Of a stretch of 64,000 nucleotides of DNA, positions 21,918-30,909 are shown in pieces. Source of the DNA: Nocardioides alkalitolerans (GTDB taxonomy: Bacteria; Actinomycetota; Actinomycetes; Propionibacteriales; Nocardioidaceae); the NCBI GenBank assembly GCA_038184435.1, contig CP116227.1:558001-622000 (forward strand), written 5' to 3'. Made by a program: the position numbers and the translations under genes. How positions within the stretch are numbered: position 1 is the stretch's first letter; each line of letters starts with the position of its first letter. The notes beneath the pieces were generated by a model, which saw only the letters and a program-made list of their open reading frames with translations, was not told the origin of the DNA and did no database searches.

Positions 21918-23117
21918 ATGACCGCACACGTCGCACCCCAGCCGATCACCGACCACCCCTTCCAGGGGGACCCCGTCTTCGACGCCCACGTGGGCGGGAA
22001 GCTCGCGGTAGCGGCGACGGCGGCGGTCGACAGCCGCGAGGAGCTGTCGAAGGCCTACACGCCGGGCGTCGCCCGGGTGTGCGAGGCCATCCACGCTGAC
22101 CCGGCGCTGACGCAGGTCTACACGTGGGTGCCCAACACGGTCGCGGTCGTCACCGACGGCACCGCGGTCCTCGGCCTCGGCGACATCGGCCCCGCTGCCG
22201 CGATGCCCGTGATGGAGGGCAAGGCCGTGCTGTTCAAGGAGTTCGGCGGCGTCGACAGCGTGCCGATCTGCCTCGCCACGACCGACACCGAGGAGATCAT
22301 CGAGACGGTCGTGCGGCTCGCGCCGAGCTTCGGCGGCATCAACCTCGAGGACATCTCGGCGCCTCGCTGCTTCGAGATCGAGGACCGGCTCAAGGAGCTC
22401 CTCGACATCCCCGTCTTCCACGACGACCAGCACGGCACCGCGGTGGTCGCGCTCGCGGCGCTCGAGAACGCGCTCAAGCTGACCCGGCGCACGTACGCCG
22501 GCACCCGCGTCGTCATCTCCGGCGCCGGCGCCGCCGGGGTCGCCGTCGCGAAGATCTTCCTCGAGGCGGGCATCACCGACCTGGCGGTCACCGACCGCAA
22601 CGGCATCGTCTCGGAGGACCGCGACGACCTGACGCCCATCAAGCGCACCCTCGCGGGTCTCACGTCGGGTCGCACGGTCCGGGGCGGCAGCCTCGAGGAC
22701 GCGCTGGCCGGTGCCGACGTCTACGTCGGCGTCTCGGGCGGGACCGTGCCCGAGGAGGTCGTCGCCACGATGGCGGAGGACGCGATCATCTTCGCGATGG
22801 CGAACCCCAACCCCGAGGTGCACCCGGACGTGGCCCACCGCCACGCGCGGGTCGTCGCGACCGGTCGCTCGGACTTCCCCAACCAGATCAACAACGTGCT
22901 CGCGTTCCCCGGCATCTTCCGCGGCACGTTCGACGCGCACGCCACCGCCATCACCGAGGGCATGAAGCTCGCGGCGGCGCACGCCCTCGCCGGCCTGGTC
23001 GGCGACGACCTGCGCGAGGACCTCATCATCCCGTCGCCGTTCGACCCCCGCGTCGGCCCGACCGTCGCGGCCGCCGTCGCCGAGGCGGCCCGCAAGGACG
23101 GCGTCGCCCGCCGCTGA
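21918..23117 (+). CDS. NAD(P)-dependent malic enzyme
   Basis: 399 residues, the short bacterial form without a phosphotransacetylase domain. The catalytic Tyr is in LSKAYTPGVARVCE, the Lys region in EGKAVLFKEFGGVDSVPI, metal ligands in INLEDISAPRCFEIE and FHDDQHGTA, and the dinucleotide fold in VVISGAGAAGVAVAKIF. It decarboxylates malate to pyruvate, yielding NADH or NADPH; cofactor preference cannot be read. A strong terminator hairpin follows the stop. Confidence 0.93.
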   Translation: MTAHVAPQPITDHPFQGDPVFDAHVGGKLAVAATAAVDSREELSKAYTPGVARVCEAIHADPALTQVYTWVPNTVAVVTDGTAVLGLGDIGPAAAMPVMEGKAVLFKEFGGVDSVPICLATTDTEEIIETVVRLAPSFGGINLEDISAPRCFEIEDRLKELLDIPVFHDDQHGTAVVALAALENALKLTRRTYAGTRVVISGAGAAGVAVAKIFLEAGITDLAVTDRNGIVSEDRDDLTPIKRTLAGLTSGRTVRGGSLEDALAGADVYVGVSGGTVPEEVVATMAEDAIIFAMANPNPEVHPDVAHRHARVVATGRSDFPNQINNVLAFPGIFRGTFDAHATAITEGMKLAAAHALAGLVGDDLREDLIIPSPFDPRVGPTVAAAVAEAARKDGVARR

Positions 23118-23122
23118 CCCGC

Positions 23123-23153
23123 GGTACGGCGCGGGCCCGCCCCGCGCCGTACC
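23123..23153 (+). terminator. Terminator after malic enzyme
   Basis: GGTACGGCGCGGG (23123-23135) pairs perfectly with 23141-23153 across a 5-base loop, starting six bases after the stop codon. No U-run, as usual in this genome. Confidence 0.7.
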
Positions 23154-23232
23154 CCCAGGTGCGACGACTACCCACCGGAGGGCACCCCGCTCTACCCGGT
23201 CGGGCACTGGACCGACCGCTCGCCCGCCCGGC

Positions 23233-23238
23233 TAGGTT
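23233..23238 (+). promoter_or_regulatory. -10 box TAGGTT for leaderless gene at 23245
   Basis: TAGGTT ends six bases before ATG 23245, with no ribosome-binding site between. Confidence 0.62.
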
Positions 23239-23244
23239 GGCGTC

Positions 23245-24213
23245 ATGTTCGCTGTGTACGCCGCGGGCTTCTCGACCGACGACCCGCTGAGCGGGTTGGT
23301 GGTGGGGGAGCGCCCCGACCCGGTCGCGCCGGACGGCTGGACGACCGTGACCGTCCGGGCCGCCGCCCTCAACCACCACGACCTCTGGTCGCTGCGCGGG
23401 GTGGGCCTCAAGGCCGAGCACCTGCCGATGATCCTCGGCTGCGACGCCGCCGGCCACGACGAGGACGGCAACGAGGTCGTCGTCCACGCCGTGCTGTGCG
23501 ACCCGTCCTGGACGGGCGACGAGACGCTCGACCCGCAGCGCACGCTGCTCTCGGAGGTCCACCAGGGCACGTTCGCCGACAAGGTGGTCGTGCCGCGACG
23601 CAACGTGGTGCCCAAGCCCCCGTCGCTCTCGTTCGAGGAGGCCGCGTGCCTCCCGGCGGCGTGGCTGACGGCCTACCGGATGCTCTTCACGCAGGGCGCG
23701 TGCAAGCCCGGCGACACGGTGCTCGTGCAGGGCGTGGGCGGCGGCGTGGCGACGGCGCTCATCATGCTCGGGCGCGCGGCCGGCCTGCGGGTGCTGGCGA
23801 CCAGCCGCGACGAGCGGAAGCGGGAGCGGGCCCTCGCCATCGGCGCCCACGAGGTGTTCGAGAGCGGCACGCGGCTGCCGGCGAAGGTCGACGCGGTGAT
23901 GGAGACCGTCGGCCGGGCGACGTGGTCGCACTCGGTGCGGTCGCTGCGGCCCGGGGGCAAGATCGTCATCTCGGGCACGACCTCGGGTCCGCAGCCCGAC
24001 GACGCCGAGCTCACCCGCATCTTCTACCGCCAGCTGCAGGTCATCGGGTCGACCATGGGCACGCGCGACGAGCTGGTCTCCCTCGTGTCGTTCCTCGACG
24101 CCACCGGCGTGCGGCCCCTCGTCGACCGGGTCGTGCCCATGGTCGAGGCCCGCGACGCGTTCGCCACGCTGGCCGAGGGCGACGTCTTCGGCAAGGTGGT
24201 GATGACCCGGTGA
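23245..24213 (+). CDS. Zinc-type alcohol dehydrogenase-like (MDR) oxidoreductase
   Basis: 322 residues of the medium-chain dehydrogenase/reductase fold. LNHHDLWSLRGVG, MILGCDAAGHDEDG and the Rossmann motif VLVQGVGGGVATALIMLGRAAG are clear. The structural-zinc cysteine cluster is absent, so it resembles the quinone-reductase branch that acts without zinc. The substrate is unknown. The mRNA appears leaderless. The stop overlaps the start of the SDR gene as GTGA, so both oxidoreductases are made together. Confidence 0.83.
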   Translation: MFAVYAAGFSTDDPLSGLVVGERPDPVAPDGWTTVTVRAAALNHHDLWSLRGVGLKAEHLPMILGCDAAGHDEDGNEVVVHAVLCDPSWTGDETLDPQRTLLSEVHQGTFADKVVVPRRNVVPKPPSLSFEEAACLPAAWLTAYRMLFTQGACKPGDTVLVQGVGGGVATALIMLGRAAGLRVLATSRDERKRERALAIGAHEVFESGTRLPAKVDAVMETVGRATWSHSVRSLRPGGKIVISGTTSGPQPDDAELTRIFYRQLQVIGSTMGTRDELVSLVSFLDATGVRPLVDRVVPMVEARDAFATLAEGDVFGKVVMTR

Positions 24214-24944
24214 CGATGCCTCCCGGGCCCCGAGGCTCGCAGGGCCCCGGCGGCCCCCACCGCACCCACGTGCTCACCGGCGCCGGGTCCGGCATCGGCG
24301 CGGCCGTGGCCGAGCGCCTGCAGGCCCGTGGCGACCACCTCGTCCTCCTCGCCCGCGACGAGGCGCGGGCCGAGGACCTCGCGGCGACCCACCCCGGCGC
24401 CGACGTCGTCGCCCTGGACCTCGCGGACCCCGCGGCGGTGGAGGCGTGGCGGCCGCCCGAGGGGCTCGACGGCGTCGACTCGCTCCTCCACGTCGCCGGC
24501 TACGTCGAGCTCGGACCGGTGGCGACGACCGACCGCGCGGTCTGGGAGCGCACGCTGCACGTGAACGTGACGGCGCCCGCCCTGCTGACCGGCACGTTGC
24601 TCCCGGCCCTCCGGGCCCGGCGGGGCACGGTGGTCTTCGTCAACTCCGGCGCCGGGATCAACGCCCACGCGCAGTGGGGGGCGTACGCCGCGTCGAAGTT
24701 CGCGCTGCGGGCCCTCGCCGACGCGCTGCGGGCCGAGGAGGCCCCCCACGGTGTACGCGTGTCCACCGTCTTCCCCGGCCGCACGGCGACGCCGATGCAG
24801 GCCCAGGTGCACGCGCAGGAGGGCGCCGACTACGACCCGGGGGCGTGGACCGCCGCGGGGACCGTGGCCGACACGATCCTGGCCTGCGTCGACCTGCCCG
24901 GTGACGCGGCCCTGGCCGAGGTTGTCCTCCGCCCTGGTCCCTGA
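24210..24944 (+). CDS. Short-chain dehydrogenase/reductase (SDR)
   Basis: 244 residues from GTG 24210 (ATG 24216 in frame). The cofactor motif TGAGSGIG, the active-site Ser in VNSGAGIN and YAASK are present in order, with NVTAPALL between. Val-Phe-Pro-Gly-Arg-Thr after the active site is typical of the classical subfamily. Substrate cannot be predicted. Translation is coupled to the MDR gene by overlap. Confidence 0.86.
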   Translation: MTMPPGPRGSQGPGGPHRTHVLTGAGSGIGAAVAERLQARGDHLVLLARDEARAEDLAATHPGADVVALDLADPAAVEAWRPPEGLDGVDSLLHVAGYVELGPVATTDRAVWERTLHVNVTAPALLTGTLLPALRARRGTVVFVNSGAGINAHAQWGAYAASKFALRALADALRAEEAPHGVRVSTVFPGRTATPMQAQVHAQEGADYDPGAWTAAGTVADTILACVDLPGDAALAEVVLRPGP

Positions 24945-24953
24945 CCCGGCGGC

Positions 24954-25619
24954 TCAGGCGCGCGAGCGCCAGCGCAGCGCGCCGACGAGCATCATCCGCA
25001 GCTGGGTGCGCGCGCGCTCGGCGACGGCGTCCTCGGCCGACCGCCGCCCCTCGGCGGCGAGCAGCTCCTCGGCGGTGGACACCACGGCGCTGACGATGAG
25101 GTTGGCCAGCACGTAGAGGTCCTCGCTCGCCCACGCATCGGGGCCGGGCAGGCGCGCGAGGTCGGTCGCGAGCTCGCGCTCGCACAGCTCGATCTCGTGA
25201 CGGATGGCCGACCGCACGGCGGCGGGCCCGGCGAAGCGCTCGCGCGCGATGAAGAGGAAGTGCCCCCGCTGGGCCCGCACGTGCTCGGTCAGCACCCGCA
25301 CCGAGCTGTCGATGATGTCCTTGAAGGTGGGGTCCGCGGACCGTACGTCGCGCAGCATCGCCCGCAGGGACACGAAGGCCTCGTCGACCAGGGCGAGCCC
25401 CAGCTCCTCGATGGAGTCGAAGTGCCGGTAGAAGGCCGTGGGCACGATCCCCACGTCCTTCGCGACCTGGCGGAGGGAGACCGCCGAGAGCCCGCCCGTC
25501 TCGGCGAGCCGCAGGGCCGCGGCCAGGATCGACTGCCGGGTCAGCTCCTTGCGCTCGACGCGGCTGAGCCCGTCGGCGGCGGCGCCGGGACGTGCGGACG
25601 GGCTGGACACGGGGCTCAT
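24954..25619 (-). CDS. TetR-family regulator of the desaturase operon (DesT-like)
   Basis: 221 residues from ATG 25619; a longer frame exists but this start gives a normal TetR N-terminus. HTH: ILAAALRLAETGGLSAVSLRQVAKDVGIVPTAFYRHFDSIEELGLALV. The C-terminal VSLRAMLRDVRSADPTFKDIIDSSVRVLTEHVRAQRGHFLFIARERF resembles fatty-acyl-responsive TetR proteins. It is divergent from the reductase-desaturase pair, as DesT is from desBC in Pseudomonas, and a palindrome sits on the operon's start site. A convergent SDR gene ends 9 bases before it. Confidence 0.82.
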   Translation of the reverse strand: MSPVSSPSARPGAAADGLSRVERKELTRQSILAAALRLAETGGLSAVSLRQVAKDVGIVPTAFYRHFDSIEELGLALVDEAFVSLRAMLRDVRSADPTFKDIIDSSVRVLTEHVRAQRGHFLFIARERFAGPAAVRSAIRHEIELCERELATDLARLPGPDAWASEDLYVLANLIVSAVVSTAEELLAAEGRRSAEDAVAERARTQLRMMLVGALRWRSRA

Positions 25620-25696
25620 CGTCCCACGGACGGGTGGGCGCGCGCCGCACGGCTGCGAGCGTGGCCCGGGCCACGTGTGTCCTGGACCACCGGTCC

Positions 25697-25726
25697 TTGA
25701 CCCGCGGGTAACCGTCTCGGCATCCT
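25697..25726 (+). promoter_or_regulatory. Promoter of the reductase-desaturase operon
   Basis: TTGACC (25697-25702) and CATCCT (25721-25726) with an 18-base spacer; expected transcription start near 25733, inside the operator. Confidence 0.5.
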
Positions 25727-25731
25727 TGTCG

Positions 25732-25747
25732 GTGCACAAGCGTTCAC
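25732..25747. promoter_or_regulatory. Operator GTGCACAAGCGTTCAC at the desaturase operon start site
   Basis: A 16-bp palindrome with one mismatch. The minus strand reads GAGTGAACGCTTGTGCAC, which from memory is close to the DesT operator of Pseudomonas aeruginosa (AGTGAACGCTTGTTGACT). It overlaps the predicted +1, suiting repression by the divergent TetR. Confidence 0.6.
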
Positions 25748-25785
25748 TCAACGGTGGACGTCCCGCCGACCTCTGGAGCCACGCC

Positions 25786-26880
25786 ATGAGCCTGACCAGC
25801 GCCCTCCTGCGGTCCCGTGCCGTCGCCGCGCTCACGTCGCCGCACGGCGTCGACCGCTACCTCGAGCTCGTCAACCCGATGTGGGCCGCCCGCGAGGTGC
25901 GGGCCCGCGTGGTCGACGTCCGGCGCGAGACCCACGGCGAGCACCCCGTCGCCACCATCACCCTCCAGCCGACGTCGACGTGGCGCGGGCACCGCGCCGG
26001 CCAGTACGTGCAGGTCGGCATCGAGGTGCCGGGCGCCCGCCGCACGACGCGCTGCTTCACCATCTCCTCGGCGGCCTCCGGCCCGGGGGAGCGGTTCACG
26101 CTCACCGTCCGCGCCCACGCGGAGGGTCTCGTCTCGAAGTACCTCGTCGAGCAGGCCCAGCCGGGCTTCCTCGTGCACCTCTCGCAGGCCCAGGGCGACT
26201 TCTGCCTCGACGAGAGCCCGGCGACGCCGACCAACAACCACCTGCTCTTCATCACCGGCGGGTCCGGCATCACGCCGGCGATGTCGATGGTGCGCACGCT
26301 GCTGCGGGACGGGTACGACGGCCACGCCGGCCGCAAGGTCACGTTCCTGCACTACGCACGCGGCCCCGAGGACCAGATCTTCGCCGACGAGCTCGCCGAG
26401 ATCGCCGCCGCCGACAACGGCGTGCGGGTCGTGCTGCGGCACGAGTCGGCCGGCGACCCGCTCTTCAGCGCGATCGACCTGGCCCGCGAGGTGCCGAACT
26501 TCCGCGAGGTCGACACGTGGGTCTGCGGGCCCGCCGGCCTGATGGAGCGGGTCGAGACGGCCTACGACGGCTCGCCGCGGCTGCGCCTCGAGCGGTTCAA
26601 GCCCCCGGTCGTCACGGCCGGCACCGCCGAGGGCGACGTCGTCTTCGCCCGCTCGGGGGAGCAGGCGCCCAACTCGGGTGCCTCGATCCTCGAGCAGGCC
26701 GAGGCCGCCGGCCTGACGCCCGAGTTCGGCTGCCGCATGGGCATCTGCTTCTCCTGCACCGCACGCAAGAGCGAGGGCACGGTGCGCAACGTGCTCACCG
26801 GCGAGGAGTCCTCGCTCCCCGACGAGGAGGTCCGCATCTGCGTGTCGGCCCCCGTCGGCGACTGCGTCGTCGACCTCTGA
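25786..26880 (+). CDS. Ferredoxin-NAD(P)H reductase component for acyl desaturase (Rv3230c-like)
   Basis: 364 residues from ATG 25786. An FAD domain (TTRCFTISSA), an NAD(P) domain (FITGGSGITPAMSMV, WVCGPAGLM) and a C-terminal plant-type [2Fe-2S] ferredoxin domain with Cys316, Cys321, Cys324 (CRMGICFSC) and Cys352. This single-chain electron donor supplies reducing power to DesA3-type desaturases; the desaturase gene follows 43 bases downstream. GGAG precedes the start. Expression is probably controlled by the divergent TetR. Confidence 0.92.
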   Translation: MSLTSALLRSRAVAALTSPHGVDRYLELVNPMWAAREVRARVVDVRRETHGEHPVATITLQPTSTWRGHRAGQYVQVGIEVPGARRTTRCFTISSAASGPGERFTLTVRAHAEGLVSKYLVEQAQPGFLVHLSQAQGDFCLDESPATPTNNHLLFITGGSGITPAMSMVRTLLRDGYDGHAGRKVTFLHYARGPEDQIFADELAEIAAADNGVRVVLRHESAGDPLFSAIDLAREVPNFREVDTWVCGPAGLMERVETAYDGSPRLRLERFKPPVVTAGTAEGDVVFARSGEQAPNSGASILEQAEAAGLTPEFGCRMGICFSCTARKSEGTVRNVLTGEESSLPDEEVRICVSAPVGDCVVDL

Positions 26881-26923
26881 CCCCCACCGACCACCCGTCG
26901 TCACCCCACGAAGGGAGCACCCC

Positions 26924-28123
26924 ATGACCGCCGCCCCCACCGAGGCACTGCGTCCCGCTCCGGCCCCCGAGCCGGGCGAGGAGTCCATCAGCCCCAACCT
27001 CCCGCTCACCCCGAGCCAGCTCGAGGCGTTCGGCGAGGAGATGGACGCCATCCGCCAGCGCATCATCGCCAGCCTGGGGGAGGAGGACGCGTCGTACATC
27101 CGCAACGTCGTGAAGGCGCAGCGCGCCTTCGAGGTCGCGGGTCGTGCGCTGTTCTACCTGCCGCCCGCCTGGCCGCTCGCCGTGGCCTCGCTCAGCATCT
27201 CCAAGATCATCGACAACATGGAGATCGGGCACAACGTCATGCACGGCCAGTACGACTGGATGGGCGACCCCGGCCTCAACTCGCGCATGTTCGAGTGGGA
27301 CAACGTGTGCCCCTCGGAGCAGTGGAAGTACTCGCACAACTACATCCACCACACGTTCACCAACATCGTCGGCAAGGACCGCGACATCGGGTACGGCATC
27401 CTCCGGATGGACCCCGACCAGAAGTGGCACCCGTACTACCTGGGCAACCCGGTCTACGCGTTCCTCCTCATGATCTTCTTCGAGTGGGGCGTGGCGATGC
27501 ACGACCTCGAGGTCGAGAACATCGTCGCCGGCAAGCGGAAGATCTCCGAGAACGCCGCCCTGCACCGCGGCATCATGCGGAAGGTGAAGCGCCAGGCCCT
27601 CAAGGACTACCTGCTGTTCCCGGCGCTGACCGGTCCGCTCTTCCCGCTCACGCTCGCGGGCAACGCGACCGCCAACCTGGTGCGCAACATCTGGGCCTTC
27701 AACATCATCTTCTGCGGGCACTTCCCGGCGGGTGTTGCCACCTTCTCGGTCGAGGAGTCCGACGAGGAGTCGCGCGGCCAGTGGTACCTGCGCCAGCTGC
27801 TCGGCTCGGCCAACATCACCGGCGGCCCGCTCTTCCACGTGATGAGCGGCAACCTGTCGCACCAGATCGAGCACCACCTGTTCCCCGACCTGCCGGCGCG
27901 CCGCTACCCGGAGATCGCGGACGAGGTGCGGGAGATCTGCGAGCGCTACGGCCTGCAGTACAACACCGGTCCGCTGCACCGCCAGCTGTTCAGCGTCGCC
28001 AAGAAGATCTGCCGCTACGCGCTGCCCGACGACGTGGCCGAGGTGCCCGGTGTGTCGCTGGTGCAGCGGCTCCTGGGACGCCGCAAGCCGGCCCCGGTTG
28101 CCGTAGTGCCGGACGCTGCCTGA
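26924..28123 (+). CDS. desA3: Membrane acyl-CoA delta-9 desaturase (DesA3-like)
   Basis: 399 residues. All three histidine boxes of the membrane di-iron desaturases are present: GHNVMHG (His103, His107), HNYIHH (His138, His142, His143) and HQIEHH (His313, His317, His318). Two hydrophobic hairpins flank them. Wording such as GQYDWMGDP, IFCGHFPAG and GQWYLRQLLGSAN closely follows mycobacterial DesA3. It introduces the delta-9 double bond into stearoyl-CoA, using electrons from the reductase encoded upstream. RBS GGGAG lies at a good distance. Confidence 0.92.
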   Translation: MTAAPTEALRPAPAPEPGEESISPNLPLTPSQLEAFGEEMDAIRQRIIASLGEEDASYIRNVVKAQRAFEVAGRALFYLPPAWPLAVASLSISKIIDNMEIGHNVMHGQYDWMGDPGLNSRMFEWDNVCPSEQWKYSHNYIHHTFTNIVGKDRDIGYGILRMDPDQKWHPYYLGNPVYAFLLMIFFEWGVAMHDLEVENIVAGKRKISENAALHRGIMRKVKRQALKDYLLFPALTGPLFPLTLAGNATANLVRNIWAFNIIFCGHFPAGVATFSVEESDEESRGQWYLRQLLGSANITGGPLFHVMSGNLSHQIEHHLFPDLPARRYPEIADEVREICERYGLQYNTGPLHRQLFSVAKKICRYALPDDVAEVPGVSLVQRLLGRRKPAPVAVVPDAA

Positions 28124-28133
28124 GACTCGTCCC

Positions 28134-28379
28134 ATGACCGACGAGCGCACGGGAGGCGACCGCCTCAGCAGGGCCGAGATCGCGAAGGACGTCGTGCAGA
28201 CCTCGGTGGAGATCGCCGCCACCACGGTGGGCCGCGTCGCCTCCATCGTGACCGGTGCCGTGCGCGACGTCGCGAGCGCGGTGGGCGAGGGCGCCACCGA
28301 GGCGTTCGAGCTCCGCGACGCGGCCCGCCGGGCCACCGCCGAGCTCGACCCGGTGCGCAGCGAGGATCCGGACGCCTGA
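28134..28379 (+). CDS. Small helical protein of unknown function
   Basis: 81 residues. After a polar N-terminus the sequence IAKDVVQTSVEIAATTVGRVASIVTGAVRDVASAVGEGATEAFEL forms one or two long amphipathic helices, reminiscent of phasin-like or membrane-surface proteins, but no family is recognised. It begins 10 bases after the desaturase stop, so it is probably read from the desaturase transcript; a GAGACT box six bases before the ATG is a weak leaderless alternative. A strong terminator follows. Confidence 0.55.
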   Translation: MTDERTGGDRLSRAEIAKDVVQTSVEIAATTVGRVASIVTGAVRDVASAVGEGATEAFELRDAARRATAELDPVRSEDPDA

Positions 28380-28394
28380 CGTCGTACGGTTCAG

Positions 28395-28430
28395 GACGGC
28401 CCCGGCGGGGTAACCCCCGCCGGGGCCGTC
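28395..28430 (+). terminator. Strong terminator after the desaturase operon
   Basis: A perfect 16-base stem (28395-28410 with 28415-28430) around a 4-base loop TAAC. It isolates the desaturase operon from the receptor kinase gene starting at 28461. Confidence 0.8.
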
Positions 28431-28460
28431 GGTCGTCCCGGTGTCGTGGAGGAGGTGCCC

Positions 28461-30803
28461 GTGCTGCAGCCCGGGAGTGTGGTCGGTAGCTACGAGGTCG
28501 GCGAGAGCATCGGTCATGGCGGCATGGGCGTCGTCTACCGGGCCGTCCACCGCGACCTCGACCGCGAGGTCGCCCTGAAGGTGCTGGCCCCGCAGTTCTC
28601 CGGTGACGAGGACTACCGGCGGCGGTTCCTGAGCGAGGCGCGCACGCTCGCCCGCCTGGAGTCCAACCACATCGTCGCGATCTACGACGCGGGCGAGCAC
28701 CAGGGCTCGCTCTACCTGGCGATGCAGCTCGTCACCGACGGCGACCTGTCGTCCTGGTCGCGCCGGTTCGGTCCGATGCCGCCGGTCATGGCGCTCGACC
28801 TGCTCCGCCAGGTCACCACGGGGCTGGCGACGGCGCACGACGCCGGGGTGCTCCACCGCGACATCAAGGCCTCCAACGTGCTCCTGCGGCGGCTCCCGGG
28901 CGGCGCCACCCGCGCCTACCTCTGCGACTTCGGCATCGCCCAGACCGCCGACGAGTCCCACACCCGCACCGGGGCCGTCGTGGGCACCTGGGCCTACCTC
29001 GCGCCCGAGCGGCACCGCGGCGTGCCGGCCTCCGTGAGCAGCGACCTCTACGCGCTGGGTTGCCTGCTGTGGGCCATGCTCACCGGGCACACGCCCTACC
29101 AGGGCAGCACCGAGATGGAGGTGGCCCTGGCCCACATGAACGCTCCGGTGCCCCAGCTCCCCGGCGGCTCCGGCGACGTCCGTGCGCTCAACCACCTGCT
29201 CGCGCGCCTGCTCGACAAGGACCCGGCCCGGCGGATCTCCTCGGCCGGCGAGGTCCTGGCGGAGATCGACCGGGTCGCGGCCGCCGTCCGCCCCGGCGGG
29301 CCGCCGCTCGCCGCCGGCGCCGAGCGGACCCGCACCGCGTCGTACGGCGGCCCGACCGGGGCGAGGAGCGACCTGCCGGCCGGGGGTCCCAGAGGCCCCG
29401 GGGGTCCCGGGCGCCCCGGCGCCCCCGGCGCCCCCGGCCGTGCGGGGGGAGCGCCCGTGCGGCGCCGACGTGGCCTGGTCGCGGGTGCGCTCGCGCTCGT
29501 CCTCGTCGCCGGCCTGGGCGTGGGCGTCTGGGCGCTGACCTCGCGCGACGACGACGGCGACGGGGGCGGCACGGGGGACGTGCCGTTCGCGGACGACACG
29601 GTGCCCGGCATCGTGGAGGGGGCGACCCTCACCACCACCCCGTGCGACGGCTCGACGGAGGGCCTGCGCGTCACCGGCGTGCTGCCGGAGACGGGCGTGC
29701 TGGCCCAGCAGGCACCCCCCGTGCTGGGTGGCCTCGGCCTCGCGGTCAGCGACATCAACGACGCGGGCGGCGTGCTCGGGCAGGACGTCTGCCAGGACGT
29801 CGTCGACAGCGGCGACGACGACACCGTCGCGTCGCTGCTGGCGGACGGCGTCGACACTGACGTCGTGGTCGGCCCGATCCAGTCGGAGCTCTCGGACACG
29901 CTGCCGCCGGTGCTCGACGACGAGGAGGTCGTCAACATCACGCCCTCGTCGTGGGTCAACGACCGCTCGGGGGTCTCGCGCTACGCGTTCCGCACGATCG
30001 GCGACATGGACACCATGGCGAACGCGCTGGTGCGCACGATGCTCGACCGGGTCAGCAGCGGTGACGACGTCGCGTTCGTGACGGCCGACGAGCCCTTCTC
30101 GCTCCGGTCGAGCGCCGCCATCGAGTCCGCGCTCGAGGAGGTCTCGATGGAGTGCCTCCTCGCCTGTCCGGGCGCCGGCCAGGACGTCCCCGAGTCCACG
30201 ACCGACTTCACCGCCATCGCGCAGCAGGTGGCGACGTCGGGCGCCACCGCGGTCGTCGTGAACGGCTACCTCGACAGCTCGGCGCTGCTGGTGGCGCTCG
30301 CCGCGACCGACTTCGACGGCCCCGTCTACCTCTCGGCCGTCAGCGACACCGACTTCGTCGACGTGCCGGCCGACATCCTCGCGCGGACGTTCTCGGTGTT
30401 CCCGGCCGTGCAGTCCTCGGAGGACTTCCAGGCACGCGTCGCCGACTGGTACGCCCTCGACTCCGGCGGCACCGTGCCCACCCCGTTCCTCTCCGCCGAG
30501 TCGTACGACGCGGTGGTGCTGGCGGCCCTGGCCGCGGTGCGTGGCGGCGCGACCGACGGCGACACGATCGCCGAGAACATGGGCCCCGTCTCCGGCAGCG
30601 GAGGCGGCACCCAGTGCGCCTCCTTCCGCCGGTGCGCGGCCCTGCTGGAGGCCGGCGAGGAGATCGTCTACCGGGGTGTCGCGGTGCGGGGGCCGTTCAA
30701 CGAGGACAACGACCTGACCGAGGCGTTGTTCAGCACCATCACCTTCGACGAGGCCGGCAACGCGGTGCGCGGCGACAACCAGGTCCTGGGCCGCCAGCGC
30801 TGA
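28461..30803 (+). CDS. Receptor Ser/Thr protein kinase with LivJ-type binding-protein ectodomain (copy 1)
   Basis: 780 residues from GTG 28461, chosen because GGAGGAGG precedes it and it aligns with the start of copy 2. Kinase domain 1-270: GHGGMGVVYRA, Lys40 in VALKVL, catalytic HRDIKASN, CDFGIAQ, LAPERHRG. A Gly/Pro-rich linker leads to one transmembrane helix (about 336-358). Residues 370-780 outside the cell read as a type I periplasmic-binding fold: LGGLGLAVSDINDAGGVLG, VVGPIQSEL, FRTIGDMDTMAN, TTDFTAIAQQV, SAESYDAVVLAALAAVRGG. The layout is that of an extracellular ligand, perhaps an amino acid, controlling an intracellular kinase. Followed by a paralogue in the same direction. Confidence 0.9.
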   Translation: MLQPGSVVGSYEVGESIGHGGMGVVYRAVHRDLDREVALKVLAPQFSGDEDYRRRFLSEARTLARLESNHIVAIYDAGEHQGSLYLAMQLVTDGDLSSWSRRFGPMPPVMALDLLRQVTTGLATAHDAGVLHRDIKASNVLLRRLPGGATRAYLCDFGIAQTADESHTRTGAVVGTWAYLAPERHRGVPASVSSDLYALGCLLWAMLTGHTPYQGSTEMEVALAHMNAPVPQLPGGSGDVRALNHLLARLLDKDPARRISSAGEVLAEIDRVAAAVRPGGPPLAAGAERTRTASYGGPTGARSDLPAGGPRGPGGPGRPGAPGAPGRAGGAPVRRRRGLVAGALALVLVAGLGVGVWALTSRDDDGDGGGTGDVPFADDTVPGIVEGATLTTTPCDGSTEGLRVTGVLPETGVLAQQAPPVLGGLGLAVSDINDAGGVLGQDVCQDVVDSGDDDTVASLLADGVDTDVVVGPIQSELSDTLPPVLDDEEVVNITPSSWVNDRSGVSRYAFRTIGDMDTMANALVRTMLDRVSSGDDVAFVTADEPFSLRSSAAIESALEEVSMECLLACPGAGQDVPESTTDFTAIAQQVATSGATAVVVNGYLDSSALLVALAATDFDGPVYLSAVSDTDFVDVPADILARTFSVFPAVQSSEDFQARVADWYALDSGGTVPTPFLSAESYDAVVLAALAAVRGGATDGDTIAENMGPVSGSGGGTQCASFRRCAALLEAGEEIVYRGVAVRGPFNEDNDLTEALFSTITFDEAGNAVRGDNQVLGRQR

Positions 30804-30909
30804 CCGCCCGGTCGTCGCGGTCGGGCCGGGTTCGTGACAGGCTCTGCCGGGGTATCGAGCCCGGGCCGGGCTCCGACGCCCACCTGATCCACCAGACGAG
30901 GGGAGAGCC

